A stretch of 64,000 bases of DNA, from the NCBI GenBank assembly GCA_963830545.1, contig CAWHMK010000001.1, positions 1,426,001-1,490,000 of the forward strand, written 5' to 3'. Below, one piece after another: positions 36,310 through 45,939 of the stretch. Source of the stretch: DATGJX01 sp963830545 (GTDB lineage: Bacteria > Vulcanimicrobiota > Vulcanimicrobiia > Vulcanimicrobiales > Vulcanimicrobiaceae). The position numbers were made by a program, and so were the translations under genes. The notes beneath the pieces are model-generated. The model searched no databases and was not told the DNA's origin. It saw nothing but the letters and a program-made list of their open reading frames with translations. The number at the start of each line of letters is the position of its first letter. Positions within the stretch are counted from its first letter, which is position 1.

Positions 36310-37957
36310 CTAGGCGATTTTGGCTTCGTCTCGGCTCACTGCGGACGCGAGCAGCGTCTTGTAGCCAACACTCGGAAACAGCACGGTGACGAGGTCTTTT
36401 TCGGCGCGCTCGACGGTGCCCTGTCCGAACTTGCGATGAAAGACGACGTCGGCGATGCGATAGAGCGACGCCGTTCGCGGCTCGGGCGCTTCGCCCCGCA
36501 CGATGGTCGCCGTTTTCGCGCGCAGGCAGTTATCGCACGCTCCGCAGCCCCCGCGCTCGTAGTCCTCTCCGAAGTAGTTCAAGATGAACTTGCGCCGGCA
36601 TGACGTCGTTTCGGCGTACTGCAGCATCATCGCGAGTTTGCTCTGATCGTACGACTTCTTCGTTTCGTAGCTCGCGAGGTTGAGAACGAGATGGCGGTTC
36701 TTGCGCGCGGCTTCCGTGAGCGCGTATTTCGAGCGGCTGATCGTCTCGATGAAGCCGCCCTTCTTGAGCAGCGCGAGAATTACTTTGAGTTTCGTGAGCG
36801 GAAGCTGCAGAATCTTGCGCAGGTCGGTCATCGAGACGCCGCCTTCCTGCGCGCCGAAAATTTCCAGCGTGCCGAAGACTTTCTGCACCTCCTCGATGTC
36901 GGGATATTTGCCGGTCAGGAAGTAGTTCTGCACGCGCGTGTCGCTCATGCGGTAGATCAGCACGCAGCGCGAAGGTAAACCATCGCGTCCGGCGCGTCCC
37001 GCTTCCTGCGTGTACGCCTCAACCGACCCCGGGAGATCGTAATGCACGACGAAGCGGATGTTCGGCTTGTCGATGCCGAGCCCGAACGCGTTCGTCGCGA
37101 CCACCGCACGAATGTGCTCGTCCATGAACAGTTCGTGAACCGCGGTGCGATCTTGCTTCTGCAATTTGGAATGATAGACGGCCGCGGGAATATCGAGCGG
37201 ATCCTGCAGATACTTCTGCACCTCGAGCGCGTTCTTGATCGTCGCGGTGTAGATGATACCCGTGCCTTCGAGTTCCGTCGCGAAGAGCTGCCTGAGAATC
37301 TTGAACTTGTCCGCCTCTTTTTCGGCGCGTCGTACGTTGTAAATCAGATTCGGCCGGTCGAACCCTTTGACGATGGGCTTGACGTTCGGAATTCCGAGCT
37401 GGTGCAGGATGTCTTCACGCACGGCGGGCGTGGCGGTTGCGGTAAGCGCGAGTACGGTCGGGTGATTCAGGCGTTCGATGACGTGTCCGAGCGCCAAATA
37501 CGCAGGCCGGAAATCGTGACCCCACTGACTGATGCAATGCGCCTCGTCGACCACGAACAGCGGTACTTCGATGGACTGCAGCAGTTGCATGAACGTATCG
37601 TCCTCCAGCTTTTCCGGCGTAACGAAGACGATTTTTATGCTGCTCGGTTCGAATGCGCTCGAGGGCGGCCGCTTCCTGATCTTCCGAAAGCGTCGAGTTG
37701 AGCGCTACGACGTTGGTGATGCCCAGCTCGCGCAGCATGTCGATCTGATCCTTCATGAGCGCGATCAGCGGACTTACCACGACGGTTGTTCCGTCCAGCA
37801 GAAAGGCGGACAGCTGGTAGGTTAAACTTTTCCCCGCGCCGGTGGCGAGAATCGCGAGCGTGTCCTGCCCGGACACGATACGACCCACGACCTCTTCCTG
37901 TCCCGGTTGAAATGATTCGAAACCGAACTTCTCACGAAGCGCAGTCCGCAGATCCAC
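36310..37957 (-). CDS. recQ: ATP-dependent DNA helicase RecQ (frame broken once)
   Basis: This superfamily 2 helicase unwinds recombination intermediates. The GTG at 37957 follows GAGG and gives DLRTALREKFGFESFQPGQ. Helicase motifs include Walker A ATGAGKS, DEAH (FVVDEAHCISQWGHDFR), LALTATATP and QEAGRAGRDG. The zinc-binding cysteines are in SCRRKFIL ... CGACDNC. The frame breaks by +1 near 37625. One base fewer in the A-run restores EQHKIVFVTPEKL; the repaired length is ~548. The end has VFHRKFGQGTVERAEKD, resembling the UvrD/PcrA C-terminal fold, in place of the usual HRDC. Confidence 0.9.
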
Positions 37958-38084
37958 GACGTTACCTCGCTGCGATGTGTCCCTGAACAGGCATACCTGC
38001 CTCTTCAGTAAACGAACCAAAGAAGCTCCACAAACAGTATACCCCCTGGCAGGCGCCCCGAAACGTTGAAAAGTACTACCCGGA

Positions 38085-39752
38085 GTGTCCCTCTATCGCA
38101 CCTGGCGCCCCAAGACGTTCGCCGATCTCGTCGGCCAAGATGCAGTCGTCCGCACCCTGAGCAGCGCGCTCGAAAGCGGTAAACTCGCGCACGCGTATTT
38201 GTTCTCCGGCCCCCGCGGCTCGGGTAAAACGTCGGCGGCCAAGATCCTGGCTCGCTGCATCGATTGCGTGAACGGGCCTACGGCGACGCCCGACAATACG
38301 TGCGAAAATTGCCGGGCAATTCTGAGCGGCACCGCGCTCGACGTGCTGGAGATCGACGCGGCGAGCAATCGCGGCATCGATGAAATCCGCGCGCTGCGCG
38401 ACGCCGTGAAGTTCGCGCCTTCGGCGATGCGCATGAAAGTGTACATCATCGACGAGGCGCACATGCTGACCAAAGAGGGCGCGAACGCGTTTCTCAAGAC
38501 GCTGGAGGAGCCGCCGCCCCACGCGATATTCATTCTCGCGACGACCGAACCCGAGAAACTGCCCGTCACGATTCTCTCGCGGTGCCAGCGCTACGCATTC
38601 CGGCGCATCGCGATCCCCGTGATGATCGAGCGCATGCGCGAGATCGCCTCAGCCGAAGGCATCGCGATCGACGAAACGGCGCTGTCGGCAATCGCGTATC
38701 GCGCCGACGGCGGGCTGCGCGATGCGTTGACGATGCTCGAACAGGCCGCGGCCTTCGCGGACGGCGCGATTACGGCGAGAACTATCGACCTCGCGTTCGG
38801 AGCAACGGGGCGCAATTACGCCGGCGCTCTGCTCGACCAGCTGACAGCCAAGGATGCATCCGGTGTCCTGCAGACGATCGACGGTGCGAGCGATGCCGGC
38901 ACCGACATGCACGTGCTGCTGCGCAGCCTCATCGGCGAGTTCCGCAACCTGCTCGTCGGGCGAATCGATCCGCAGCTGCTCTCGCGCGACCTCGCGCCCG
39001 AAGACGCAGAGCTGGCGGCGGAACGCGGTAAACGGCTGACGCAAGTGCAAATCGTGCGCGCACTGCGCCTGCTATCCGAAGCGCTCGCAACCGCGCGCTC
39101 GTCCGGCAATCCGCGTCTCGAATTGGAAACGGCGCTGCTGCGCTATACGCTGGCCGCCGAAGACCAATCGCTCGATGCAATCAGCGCGCGATTGAGCGCG
39201 CTCGAAGAAGGCGGCCTTTCGCCGCTGGTTCCTCCACGGCAGCCGCTGCCGGCGAAAACCGTCGAACCACGTCCTGCCGCTGGTCATGGTGAGCCTGTCG
39301 AACCGCGGCCTCCCGCTCACGCTGGTCATGGTGAGCCTGTCGAACCGCGGCCGAGCCGTGTCGAGGCCAAGCAAGATCCCGTCACCATTCAAAAGGTGCG
39401 CGCGGCGTGGAATTCGGTGCGCACGAAAGTCGAAAGCGAGAGACCGCCGCTGCGCGGGCCGCTCAGCCGCGCGACGCTTTCCGCGATTGAAGGCAATGCG
39501 ATTATTCTGCACATGCCGGATGCCGTGATGGCGGACATTTTGAAGGACCACGTCGGATTGATCGAAGAGGCGATCGGCGACGTACTCGATACGCATTTGC
39601 GCGTCACGTTGAAAGTAGACGGGGCGCAGTCGCGCAAAGGTGGAACCGCGCCGCGCACGGCCGCCAGCGTCATGGCCGCGCGATCCCATGTGCAGACAAT
39701 CGCCGACGATCCCGACGAACTTTTCACTTACCTGAACGAACGGATTAAGTAG
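38085..39752 (+). CDS. dnaX: DNA polymerase III subunits gamma/tau
   Basis: DnaX is the AAA+ clamp-loader motor. The 555-residue frame from GTG 38085 is intact. It has RTWRPKTFADLVGQDAVV, Walker A GPRGSGKTS, a four-Cys zinc module (CIDC ... CENC), DEAH-like IIDEAHML and sensor ILSRCQRY. The linker near residues 395-425 contains two 30-bp perfect repeats read as GHGEPVEPRP, inserted in frame. The C-terminal ~140 residues are a tau-like domain. It heads the classical dnaX-ybaB-recR operon, with YbaB starting 2 bp after its stop. Confidence 0.95.
   Translation: MSLYRTWRPKTFADLVGQDAVVRTLSSALESGKLAHAYLFSGPRGSGKTSAAKILARCIDCVNGPTATPDNTCENCRAILSGTALDVLEIDAASNRGIDEIRALRDAVKFAPSAMRMKVYIIDEAHMLTKEGANAFLKTLEEPPPHAIFILATTEPEKLPVTILSRCQRYAFRRIAIPVMIERMREIASAEGIAIDETALSAIAYRADGGLRDALTMLEQAAAFADGAITARTIDLAFGATGRNYAGALLDQLTAKDASGVLQTIDGASDAGTDMHVLLRSLIGEFRNLLVGRIDPQLLSRDLAPEDAELAAERGKRLTQVQIVRALRLLSEALATARSSGNPRLELETALLRYTLAAEDQSLDAISARLSALEEGGLSPLVPPRQPLPAKTVEPRPAAGHGEPVEPRPPAHAGHGEPVEPRPSRVEAKQDPVTIQKVRAAWNSVRTKVESERPPLRGPLSRATLSAIEGNAIILHMPDAVMADILKDHVGLIEEAIGDVLDTHLRVTLKVDGAQSRKGGTAPRTAASVMAARSHVQTIADDPDELFTYLNERIK
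39279..39350 (+). repeat. Two in-frame copies of a 30-bp dispersed repeat inside dnaX
   Basis: The 30 bases at 39279-39308 and 39321-39350 are identical (core TGGTCATGGTGAGCCTGTCG, then AACCGCGG). They code for AGHGEPVEPR in the dnaX linker. A partial third trace (GTCGAACCACG) lies just before at 39261-39271. The same core occurs in the minE tail, downstream of minE, and reversed at the start of the second minD. Confidence 0.85.
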
Positions 39753-39754
39753 TC

Positions 39755-40063
39755 ATGAATCAAGCGCACTTGATGGCGCAGATGAAAAAGATGCAGCAAG
39801 AGATGACCAAAGCGCAGGACGAACTTGCGCAGACGGTCGTCACGGGCGTCGCAGCCGGCGAAAACGTTCGAGTCGACATGACCTGCGATCATCGGGTAAA
39901 AGCCGTGAAGATTGCCAAAGAAGCGGTCGATCCCGACGACATCGAGACGCTCGAGGATCTCGTTGCCGTCGCACTCAACGACGCTCTCAAGAAGATCGAC
40001 GAGACCACGCAAAACCGCATGGGCCGCCTCACCGGAGGCATGCGCATTCCCGGTCTCATGTAA
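39755..40063 (+). CDS. ybaB: Nucleoid-associated protein YbaB/EbfC
   Basis: This small (102-residue) DNA-binding protein forms tweezer-like dimers. It starts MNQAHLMAQMKKMQQEMTKA and shows the family core VTGVAAGENVRVDMTCDHRV. It ends in the usual NRMGRLTGGMRIPGLM. It lies between dnaX and recR with almost no spacing, as in most bacteria. The frame is intact. Confidence 0.95.
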   Translation: MNQAHLMAQMKKMQQEMTKAQDELAQTVVTGVAAGENVRVDMTCDHRVKAVKIAKEAVDPDDIETLEDLVAVALNDALKKIDETTQNRMGRLTGGMRIPGLM

Positions 40064-40067
40064 GTCT

Positions 40068-40676
40068 TTGCCGAACTCCGGATCGCTCACCGGGCCGGTT
40101 CAGGCCCTGATTAACGAATTCAGTAAACTTCCGACCGTCGGGCCGAAGACGGCCGCGCGGCTGGTTTTTTATCTCCTCAACCGCCCGCGTCACGAAGCGC
40201 AGGCGCTGGCGGAGGCAATCATCGCGGTGAAAGATCGCGTGCGCCTGTGCTCGATCTGCTTTTCGGTGACTGAAGAAGATCCGTGCGCGATCTGCACCGA
40301 CGAACGGCGCGATGCGGCGACGGTGTGCGTCGTCGCCGAAGCCAAAGACATCTTCGCGCTCGAGCGCACGTCGGCGTACAGGGGGCGCTATCACGTCCTC
40401 GGCGGTTTGATTTCACCGATGGACGGTATCGGACCGGCGCAGCTGCGCGTGAAAGAGCTGATCGATCGCATCGGCCTCGACCATCCGGCGGAGATCATCA
40501 TCGCGACCAATCCGAATGCGGAGGGCGAGGCGACGGCGCTCTATCTCTCCCGGCTGCTTACGCCGCTCGGCGTGGTCGTCACGCGCCTTGCATACGGCTT
40601 GCCGATCGGCGGCGACCTCGATTACGCCGACGAAGTGACGCTCGCCAGAGCGATTGAAGGACGCCGGGCGCTGTAG
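40068..40676 (+). CDS. recR: Recombination mediator RecR
   Basis: RecR works with RecF/RecO in gap repair and RecA loading. The 202-residue product has a helix-hairpin-helix (LINEFSKLPTVGPKTAARL), a Cys4 zinc finger (CSICFSVTEEDPCAIC), a TOPRIM domain (VCVVAEAKDIFALE) and the C-terminal LAYGLPIGGDLDYADEVTL. The TTG at 40068, 4 bp after the ybaB stop, is the only plausible start for this frame, so translation is probably coupled. No frame break. Confidence 0.95.
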   Translation: MPNSGSLTGPVQALINEFSKLPTVGPKTAARLVFYLLNRPRHEAQALAEAIIAVKDRVRLCSICFSVTEEDPCAICTDERRDAATVCVVAEAKDIFALERTSAYRGRYHVLGGLISPMDGIGPAQLRVKELIDRIGLDHPAEIIIATNPNAEGEATALYLSRLLTPLGVVVTRLAYGLPIGGDLDYADEVTLARAIEGRRAL

Positions 40677-40692
40677 CTTGAGCGCGCTGACG

Positions 40693-40707
40693 CTTTGTGA
40701 TACAAAG
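40693..40707 (+). promoter_or_regulatory. Palindromic operator over a likely promoter
   Basis: CTTTGT-GAT-ACAAAG is a perfect 6-bp inverted repeat with a 3-bp centre. TTGAGC at 40678-40683 and GATACA at 40699-40704 could be -35 and -10 at 15 bp, or ATACAA one base on at 16 bp. The palindrome covers the -10, and the next ATG is 7 bp past it. The operon encodes an HTH protein, so autoregulation is likely. The transcript would be almost leaderless. Confidence 0.5.
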
Positions 40708-40713
40708 TAGGAC

Positions 40714-41313
40714 ATGAGGGACCTGGAGCGCGCGCTGGCCGACATCGCGGAAGTGCGCGAGCGGCTCGGCCACGTGCAGCGTTTTCGCGGCTATTCCGGC
40801 CTGGCTGCCGTCATTTCCGGCGCTTTCGCAATCCTCGCGGGTCCGCTGCAGGCGCTGCTCGTTCCGCGCGTGCAAACGATTCACCAGGGACATCTGTACT
40901 TCGCGCTTTGGTTTGCGTGCTGCGCGGCGTCGGTACTGGTGAACTACGGCGCTATCGCGCACTGGTACGTCAACGATGCGACCGCGCGCGATCGCTGGCA
41001 AACCGCGACAGTCGGCCTCTCGATGATTCCAGCGCTCGTGCTCGGCGCGGCGCTTTCGTTCTCGCTGCTTCGCGCGAATTTGTTTTCGTTTCTTCCAGGC
41101 GTCTGGTACGGCTGCTACGGCGTCGGCCTTTTCGCGTCTCGCACGATGGTGCCGCGAGCGGTCGTGCCGATTGCGGCCGCGTTCACGATCGCCGGCATCG
41201 CATTGCTTTTCGTGCCTGCCGCGATCGCACTGCAGTGGTGGGTGCCGTCCGCCGGTTTCGGCGCGGCACAACTTGCTATCGGCGTCATCGTCCTGCGGGA
41301 TCGCGCGGCATGA
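40714..41313 (+). CDS. Multi-pass membrane protein paired with an HTH regulator
   Basis: This 199-residue protein has an N-terminal helical segment (MRDLERALADIAEVRERLGH) and five to six hydrophobic segments. It has no enzymatic motif. Its ATGA overlap with the following transcription factor and the shared operator suggest a membrane-protein/regulator pair, a common bacterial arrangement. Function unknown. Confidence 0.65.
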   Translation: MRDLERALADIAEVRERLGHVQRFRGYSGLAAVISGAFAILAGPLQALLVPRVQTIHQGHLYFALWFACCAASVLVNYGAIAHWYVNDATARDRWQTATVGLSMIPALVLGAALSFSLLRANLFSFLPGVWYGCYGVGLFASRTMVPRAVVPIAAAFTIAGIALLFVPAAIALQWWVPSAGFGAAQLAIGVIVLRDRAA

Positions 41314-41681
41314 GCGAAGCACCGTACGCGCTCGGCGGCCTCGATCGCGTTTTTCACGAACGGGGACGCCTGGCGATCTGCAGCGCGCTCGTCGCCAATG
41401 CCGAAGGGCTTTCGTTCACGCAACTGCAGGAAGCGTGCAGTTTAACCGACGGTAATCTGAACCGTCATTTGCACGCTCTTGCCGAGCTGAAAATCGTGGA
41501 AACACGGCGCATCACCGGTAAAGGGCGCCCGCAGACGCTCGTGCGGATCACGCGCGAAGGGCGCGACCGTTTTCTCGACTACATAGACGCGCTCGAAGCG
41601 GTGGTGCGCGAAGTTCAGCGATCGCGCAAGCGCAAAGGATCGCCGGCGCGCACCGTTCCGGCCAACTCCACCTCGCAGTAG
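41310..41681 (+). CDS. Winged-helix transcriptional regulator (PF13601-type)
   Basis: This 123-residue regulator has the short winged-helix pattern RLAICSALVANAEGLSFTQL, NLNRHLHALAELKIVE and a wing GKGRPQTLVRITREGRDRF. The family (often annotated as MarR/ArsR-like) commonly represses its own operon. The palindrome at 40693-40707 is the likely target. Its 3' end overlaps the convergent MOSC gene by 67 bp, so the two transcripts are antisense there. Confidence 0.8.
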   Translation: MSEAPYALGGLDRVFHERGRLAICSALVANAEGLSFTQLQEACSLTDGNLNRHLHALAELKIVETRRITGKGRPQTLVRITREGRDRFLDYIDALEAVVREVQRSRKRKGSPARTVPANSTSQ

Positions 41682-42256
41682 ACGCCCATCACGTTTGCGC
41701 GCCGCTGCGCCACGTACAGCAATACGTCCTGGTCGGGCTCGCCGGTTTCGACGTCATACGTGATCGTCACGCAGCGTTTTATGGTGTCGCACACTCGCAG
41801 GACCACTCCCCCGGCTTCGATGACGCTTCCGACCAATTCGTCTTCCGAAAGCTCGAAATCGTCCGCGGCGCGAGCGTAGAAGTTGGGCCGCCATCGCCGC
41901 GGATCGAGCGGCATCTCCAATGCTTTCTCCACCTCGGAAATCCAGGAATCGAAAACGAGCGAAATCGGCGCATCGTCGAAATACCGTTTGCCGGGTTCCG
42001 CTCTCAGGCGCACTTCTACACCGGTTGCGGCAGCAAACCGCTCGGCCTCCTGCGGTCTGGACGTTGTGTGCAGCAGGTTGTGCTCCTTGCCGCGATAGGG
42101 CTTTCCGGCGCGCGCGTGTCCACTCTCGACGAACAGCGCGCTGCTTCGGTCCCCCGAAAGTCCCTGCGCCTCGACGTGCGCGCAGTTCAGCGGCTCCGCG
42201 GATAAACTCTTGATCGGGTAACGCCAAATCGTCGCGATCTCGCCCAAGTGTTGCAT
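41615..42256 (-). CDS. MOSC domain protein
   Basis: This 213-residue protein has the MOSC N-terminal barrel start GEIATIWRYPIKSLSAEPL. The conserved cysteine is in CDTIKRCVTITYDVETGEPD. MOSC domains handle sulfur or reduce N-hydroxylated compounds with molybdenum cofactor, as in YiiM and mARC. It is single-domain here, with no ferredoxin or PLP partner. It is convergent with the HTH gene and divergent from the gene at 42307. Confidence 0.85.
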   Translation of the reverse strand: MQHLGEIATIWRYPIKSLSAEPLNCAHVEAQGLSGDRSSALFVESGHARAGKPYRGKEHNLLHTTSRPQEAERFAAATGVEVRLRAEPGKRYFDDAPISLVFDSWISEVEKALEMPLDPRRWRPNFYARAADDFELSEDELVGSVIEAGGVVLRVCDTIKRCVTITYDVETGEPDQDVLLYVAQRRANVMGVYCEVELAGTVRAGDPLRLRDR

Positions 42257-42306
42257 GACGCTGATCTACCATAGGATACCTGTGAAATCCTCAAGAAGCG
42301 CCGCGC

Positions 42307-43248
42307 ATGAACCCGGCCACCGAACCGGCCTGGATGCGCCCCTTATCGCTGGGCGAATTGTTCGATCGCGCCGTAACGCTGTACGTGCGCAATTTCGTCC
42401 TGTTCACGCTGATCGCCCTCGTGCTCATCGTACCGGTGGCGATTCTCCAGTATTTCTCCGGCCTGCACGATAGCGAAGCCCTCGCACAAATGCTCGCGAC
42501 GATTCAGCATCCCGGAACGATTCCGCCGGCACAAAACGGCAGCGACACGGCGCTGACGTTCGGATTCATCGCCACGGCGTTCGTTTTGAACGCCGTCGTC
42601 CTCGTCGTGATCTCGGCGGCGCTCGGAGCGCTCTATCGGGGCGAGCGTCCGGAATGGAGCGCCTGCTACGCTCGCGCGCTGCGCCGCGCGGGCGCGATTG
42701 CGGCCGCGCTCCTTTGCGAGTGTGCCGTGTTCGCACTGGTGATTTTCGCGGGGGCGTTCGCCATCGTCGCAACGTTCTTTTTTGCGGCGCTCCTCGTGCG
42801 TGAGTCGGCGCCGCTCGGCCTCATCGCATTCGCGGCAGCCGCAGTGGTCGTGCTCCTTTGGTTCGCCGCCATGCTGCTGGTCTATGTGGCGTTCGCCTTT
42901 GCCTACAACGCGATTGGAATGGAAGAGGCGAGCGCCGGTTCGGCAATCGCTCGAGGTTTCTCGCGAATTTTCAACCGCAGCGAACTGCTGCGCGCGCTGG
43001 TCATGTGTCTCGCGCTCATCGCGATTTACGCGGGCTTGTCGGTCGTTTCGATGGCGATGGCTTCCGTGCTCGAAACGCTGAAGCTGCACTTGCTGTACGT
43101 CGTCGTGAGCGCTTTAGTCTCGCTCGTGGCTACGTCATTTCTCGGTATCTTGTTCGCCGTTTATTACTTCGACGTGCGCATCCGGCGTGAAGGATTGGAC
43201 ATGCAGGCGGACGTCGAGCGGCTGCAACCCCTTGCCGCGCGTTCATGA
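42307..43248 (+). CDS. Multi-pass membrane protein at the head of the MoxR cluster
   Basis: This 313-residue protein has about six hydrophobic segments and the N-terminal pattern RPLSLGELFDRAVTLYVRNF, which resembles glycerophosphoryl-diester-phosphodiesterase membrane-domain (YciC-like) proteins. It ends in a cytoplasmic tail. The ATGA junction with the DUF4129 gene shows coupling. Proteins of this kind often open MoxR-DUF58 operons. Activity unknown. Confidence 0.65.
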   Translation: MNPATEPAWMRPLSLGELFDRAVTLYVRNFVLFTLIALVLIVPVAILQYFSGLHDSEALAQMLATIQHPGTIPPAQNGSDTALTFGFIATAFVLNAVVLVVISAALGALYRGERPEWSACYARALRRAGAIAAALLCECAVFALVIFAGAFAIVATFFFAALLVRESAPLGLIAFAAAAVVVLLWFAAMLLVYVAFAFAYNAIGMEEASAGSAIARGFSRIFNRSELLRALVMCLALIAIYAGLSVVSMAMASVLETLKLHLLYVVVSALVSLVATSFLGILFAVYYFDVRIRREGLDMQADVERLQPLAARS

Positions 43249-43904
43249 CGGTGTTTCCGGCGCTCGGATCCCGCATACCGCCGCGCGATCCATCGGGTTT
43301 GGCCCGTGAAATTCTTTCGCAGCCGCGCTTTCGCGTACGCATACACGCAACGCCGCACACGTGGCTGGACTGGCTTCGCCAGTGGCTGTCCGATCGGTGG
43401 AGTCAACTGCTGGACGTATTTTCGCATCACGTGCATCTCGGCGCGCGCGCAACCATCGCGGCTGGGGATTTACTGATCGCCGCCGTCACGCTGGTCGTCG
43501 TGATCGCCGGCGTGCGGCTACTGCTCGGCATGGCCCGCGAAAGCGCGTCCAACGCTCGTGCCGCAAGTGCGCTGCCGGTTCATGGCGATCCGCGCACCCT
43601 GTATGTGCGCGCGCAGGCCGCGGCGCAACGCGAAGCCTATTCCGCGGCAATCGCGCTCTTGTTCCAGGCGTGCCTTGCGCAGCTCGACGCGCGCGGCATT
43701 CTGCGTGACCATCCGTCCAGAACCGTGAACGAATGCCGCGCGGACGTGCGCGAGCATGTAACGAAGCTGAGCGAACCCTTCGACGTTATCTCGCGCGCGT
43801 TCACAGCGGCCGTTTACGCGGAAGAGGGCGCGACCGCAGACGCCTGGGGAGACGCGGATCGTGCTTATGCGGCGTTTGCGGCGCCGCACCGCAATGCCGC
43901 GTAA
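43245..43904 (+). CDS. DUF4129 domain protein
   Basis: This 219-residue protein has one membrane span (about residues 75-95) and a C-terminal helical DUF4129 region (AYSAAIALLFQACLAQLDARGI ... SRTVNECRADV). DUF4129 domains appear with MoxR AAA+ ATPases, DUF58 and transglutaminases, and are thought to act in membrane-linked assembly or maturation. It overlaps its neighbours on both sides. Confidence 0.75.
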   Translation: MTVFPALGSRIPPRDPSGLAREILSQPRFRVRIHATPHTWLDWLRQWLSDRWSQLLDVFSHHVHLGARATIAAGDLLIAAVTLVVVIAGVRLLLGMARESASNARAASALPVHGDPRTLYVRAQAAAQREAYSAAIALLFQACLAQLDARGILRDHPSRTVNECRADVREHVTKLSEPFDVISRAFTAAVYAEEGATADAWGDADRAYAAFAAPHRNAA

Positions 43905-44976
43905 ACGCATCGCCGATCTTGCGATCGTCCTGGCCTCGCTGGCGATCGTTGCCGTGCTGGCAATCTCGCGCGCCGGGCGGAACGATACTGAGCGAAGCGC
44001 GCCGTCGACATACGACACCGGCGTGAACGGATACGCGGCCGTCTACGATCTGCTCGCGCGCGAGGGCGATCGCGTCGGACGATTCGAGTTGCCGATCGGC
44101 GAGCTCGGGCAATCGCCGCGTACGCTCGTGCTGGCGGGTGACGGTGCGCTCGACGCAGCTGCTCCGTCCGTGAATGTGCGAGCCGATCTGAACGGCTGGG
44201 TGCTTCGCGGCGGGCGCCTCGTCGTGCTCGACGGATCGGTAAGCCGCGCTGCGGCGGAGGCATTCGGCATGCCGCATGCTCGACGCGTGCAGAGCGGTCT
44301 GGCTCGAACCGCGTGCGCGTTCGTGTCCGCCCGCAGAGGCGCGCGAGTTGCGGCCGACTTCACCGCAGCCTATCCTACGGCGTGCACGCGACGACGCGCG
44401 ACTCTTCTGCAAGCTGCATCCTCAGCAATGGGGATTGTCTACCGGCGCGGCCGCGGCAGCATCACGCTCGTCGGAACGGCTACAGTATTCGACAACCTGC
44501 ATCTCGCGCAGCGCGCGAACGCATCCGTGGCGTACGCGGTGCTAGGCGGCGGACCCATAGTGTTCGACGAACGCGTGCACGGCTATGTTGCCGGACGCAC
44601 GTTTTGGGAAGTGTTGCCGGCGCCGATGCGGATTGCCCTCGGCCTCGGAGTGCTTGCCGGCCTTCTCGCCGTCGCGGGGGCGAATCTACCGTTCGCGCCG
44701 CCGTTGAATGCGAGCGAACCGGAAGAGCGTGATTCCGGCGCCTACATCACTTCCCTGGCGCGAATGCTGGAACGCGGCGGTGCCGCGCGTGAAGCGGTCG
44801 CCGTGATCGTGCGGCGATGCGAACGCGCGCTGGGGGCCCGCGCACCGGGAGACGAACGCGCGCGCATGCTGCTGCGCGAATTGCGGACCGTAGAATCTTC
44901 ACCGCGACCGGGCGCTTCGGACGTCTTGCAAGCGGGACGGATTTTCGCACGCGTGCGAAAGGAGTACGGATGCTGA
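43894..44976 (+). CDS. DUF4350 domain protein
   Basis: This 360-residue protein has an N-terminal membrane helix (DLAIVLASLAIVAVLAI). The DUF4350 domain follows (STYDTGVNGYAAVYDLLARE, LRGGRLVVLDG, MGIVYRRGRGSITLVG), then a second helix near residue 255 and a cytoplasmic tail. The ATG at 43894 overlaps the DUF4129 stop. It sits where DUF4350 proteins are usually found, just before moxR, and overlaps moxR by 7 bp. The frame is open throughout. Confidence 0.75.
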   Translation: MPRKRIADLAIVLASLAIVAVLAISRAGRNDTERSAPSTYDTGVNGYAAVYDLLAREGDRVGRFELPIGELGQSPRTLVLAGDGALDAAAPSVNVRADLNGWVLRGGRLVVLDGSVSRAAAEAFGMPHARRVQSGLARTACAFVSARRGARVAADFTAAYPTACTRRRATLLQAASSAMGIVYRRGRGSITLVGTATVFDNLHLAQRANASVAYAVLGGGPIVFDERVHGYVAGRTFWEVLPAPMRIALGLGVLAGLLAVAGANLPFAPPLNASEPEERDSGAYITSLARMLERGGAAREAVAVIVRRCERALGARAPGDERARMLLRELRTVESSPRPGASDVLQAGRIFARVRKEYGC

Positions 44977-45939
44977 CCACCGGCGCCCACGAACTTGCCG
45001 AGCGCATCGCGCAGGGTATGCGCGGAATCATCGTCGACGGAGATCGAACGACCTTCGCGCTGCTGGTTTCGCTGTTCGCGCGCGGGCACGCGCTCATCGA
45101 AGGCGTACCCGGCACCGGAAAAACGCTTGCCGTTCGCGCGCTCGCCTCACTACTGGGTGCACAGTACCGGCGCATCCAATTCACGCCGGATTTGTTGCCC
45201 GCAGACGTTGCCGGCACGACGGTGTTCAATCCGCAGACGGCGCAATTCAGCACGCGAACGGGACCGATTTTCACCAACGTGCTGCTTGCGGACGAAATCA
45301 ACCGCACGCCGCCCAAGACGCAGTCCGCGTTGCTCGAAGCGATGGAGGAAGCGCGCGTGACGATTGACGGCGTGACGCTGTCGCTGCCGCAGCCGTTTTT
45401 CGTCTGCGCGACGCAGAACCCAATCGAATACGAAGGAACGTATCCGCTCCCCGAGGCGCAGGCTCGACCGGTTTCTCGTGAAGATCGAGGCGACGTATCC
45501 GCACGAAGACCACGAACTGCAGTTGCTCTCCCGGGTTGCAGCCGGCTTTGACGCGCGCAGCATCGAGCCCGAAAAAACCCCGCCGCTCGCGCAGCCCGCT
45601 GAAATTCTCCAGGCGCAAGCGCAAGTGCGCGAGGTGCACGTTTCCGCAGGCGTGCAGCGATACATTTATGCGATTATCGCTGCAACGCGAGCCCACCGGC
45701 AGCTTACGCTCGGCGCGAGTCCCCGCGCGGGCGTTTCGCTTTTGCTTGCGGCTCAAGCGGCCGCGGCAATCGACGCGCGGCCGTTTGCAACGCCCGACGA
45801 CGTCAAGACCGTCGCTCCGCTGGTATTGCCGCACCGTCTCATCGTGCAGCCCCAAGCCGAAATCGACGGCGTGCGCGCGGCGGGCGTGTTGGAAGAGGTA
45901 CTGAACGCCATTCCGGTGCCGCGTGAAGCAGCGCCCTGA
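44970..45939 (+). CDS. MoxR-family AAA+ ATPase (frame broken once)
   Basis: MoxR ATPases act as chaperones that mature partner complexes or activate von Willebrand-type proteins. Walker A GVPGTGKT, Walker B LLADEINR and sensor ATQNPIEYEGTYPLPEAQ are plain. The family invariant PEAQLDRFL is broken by +1 inside AGGCT (45460-45464); deleting one G restores it exactly. The repaired length is ~322. The ATG at 44970 follows AAAGGAG. The next gene is its usual DUF58 partner. Confidence 0.92.
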
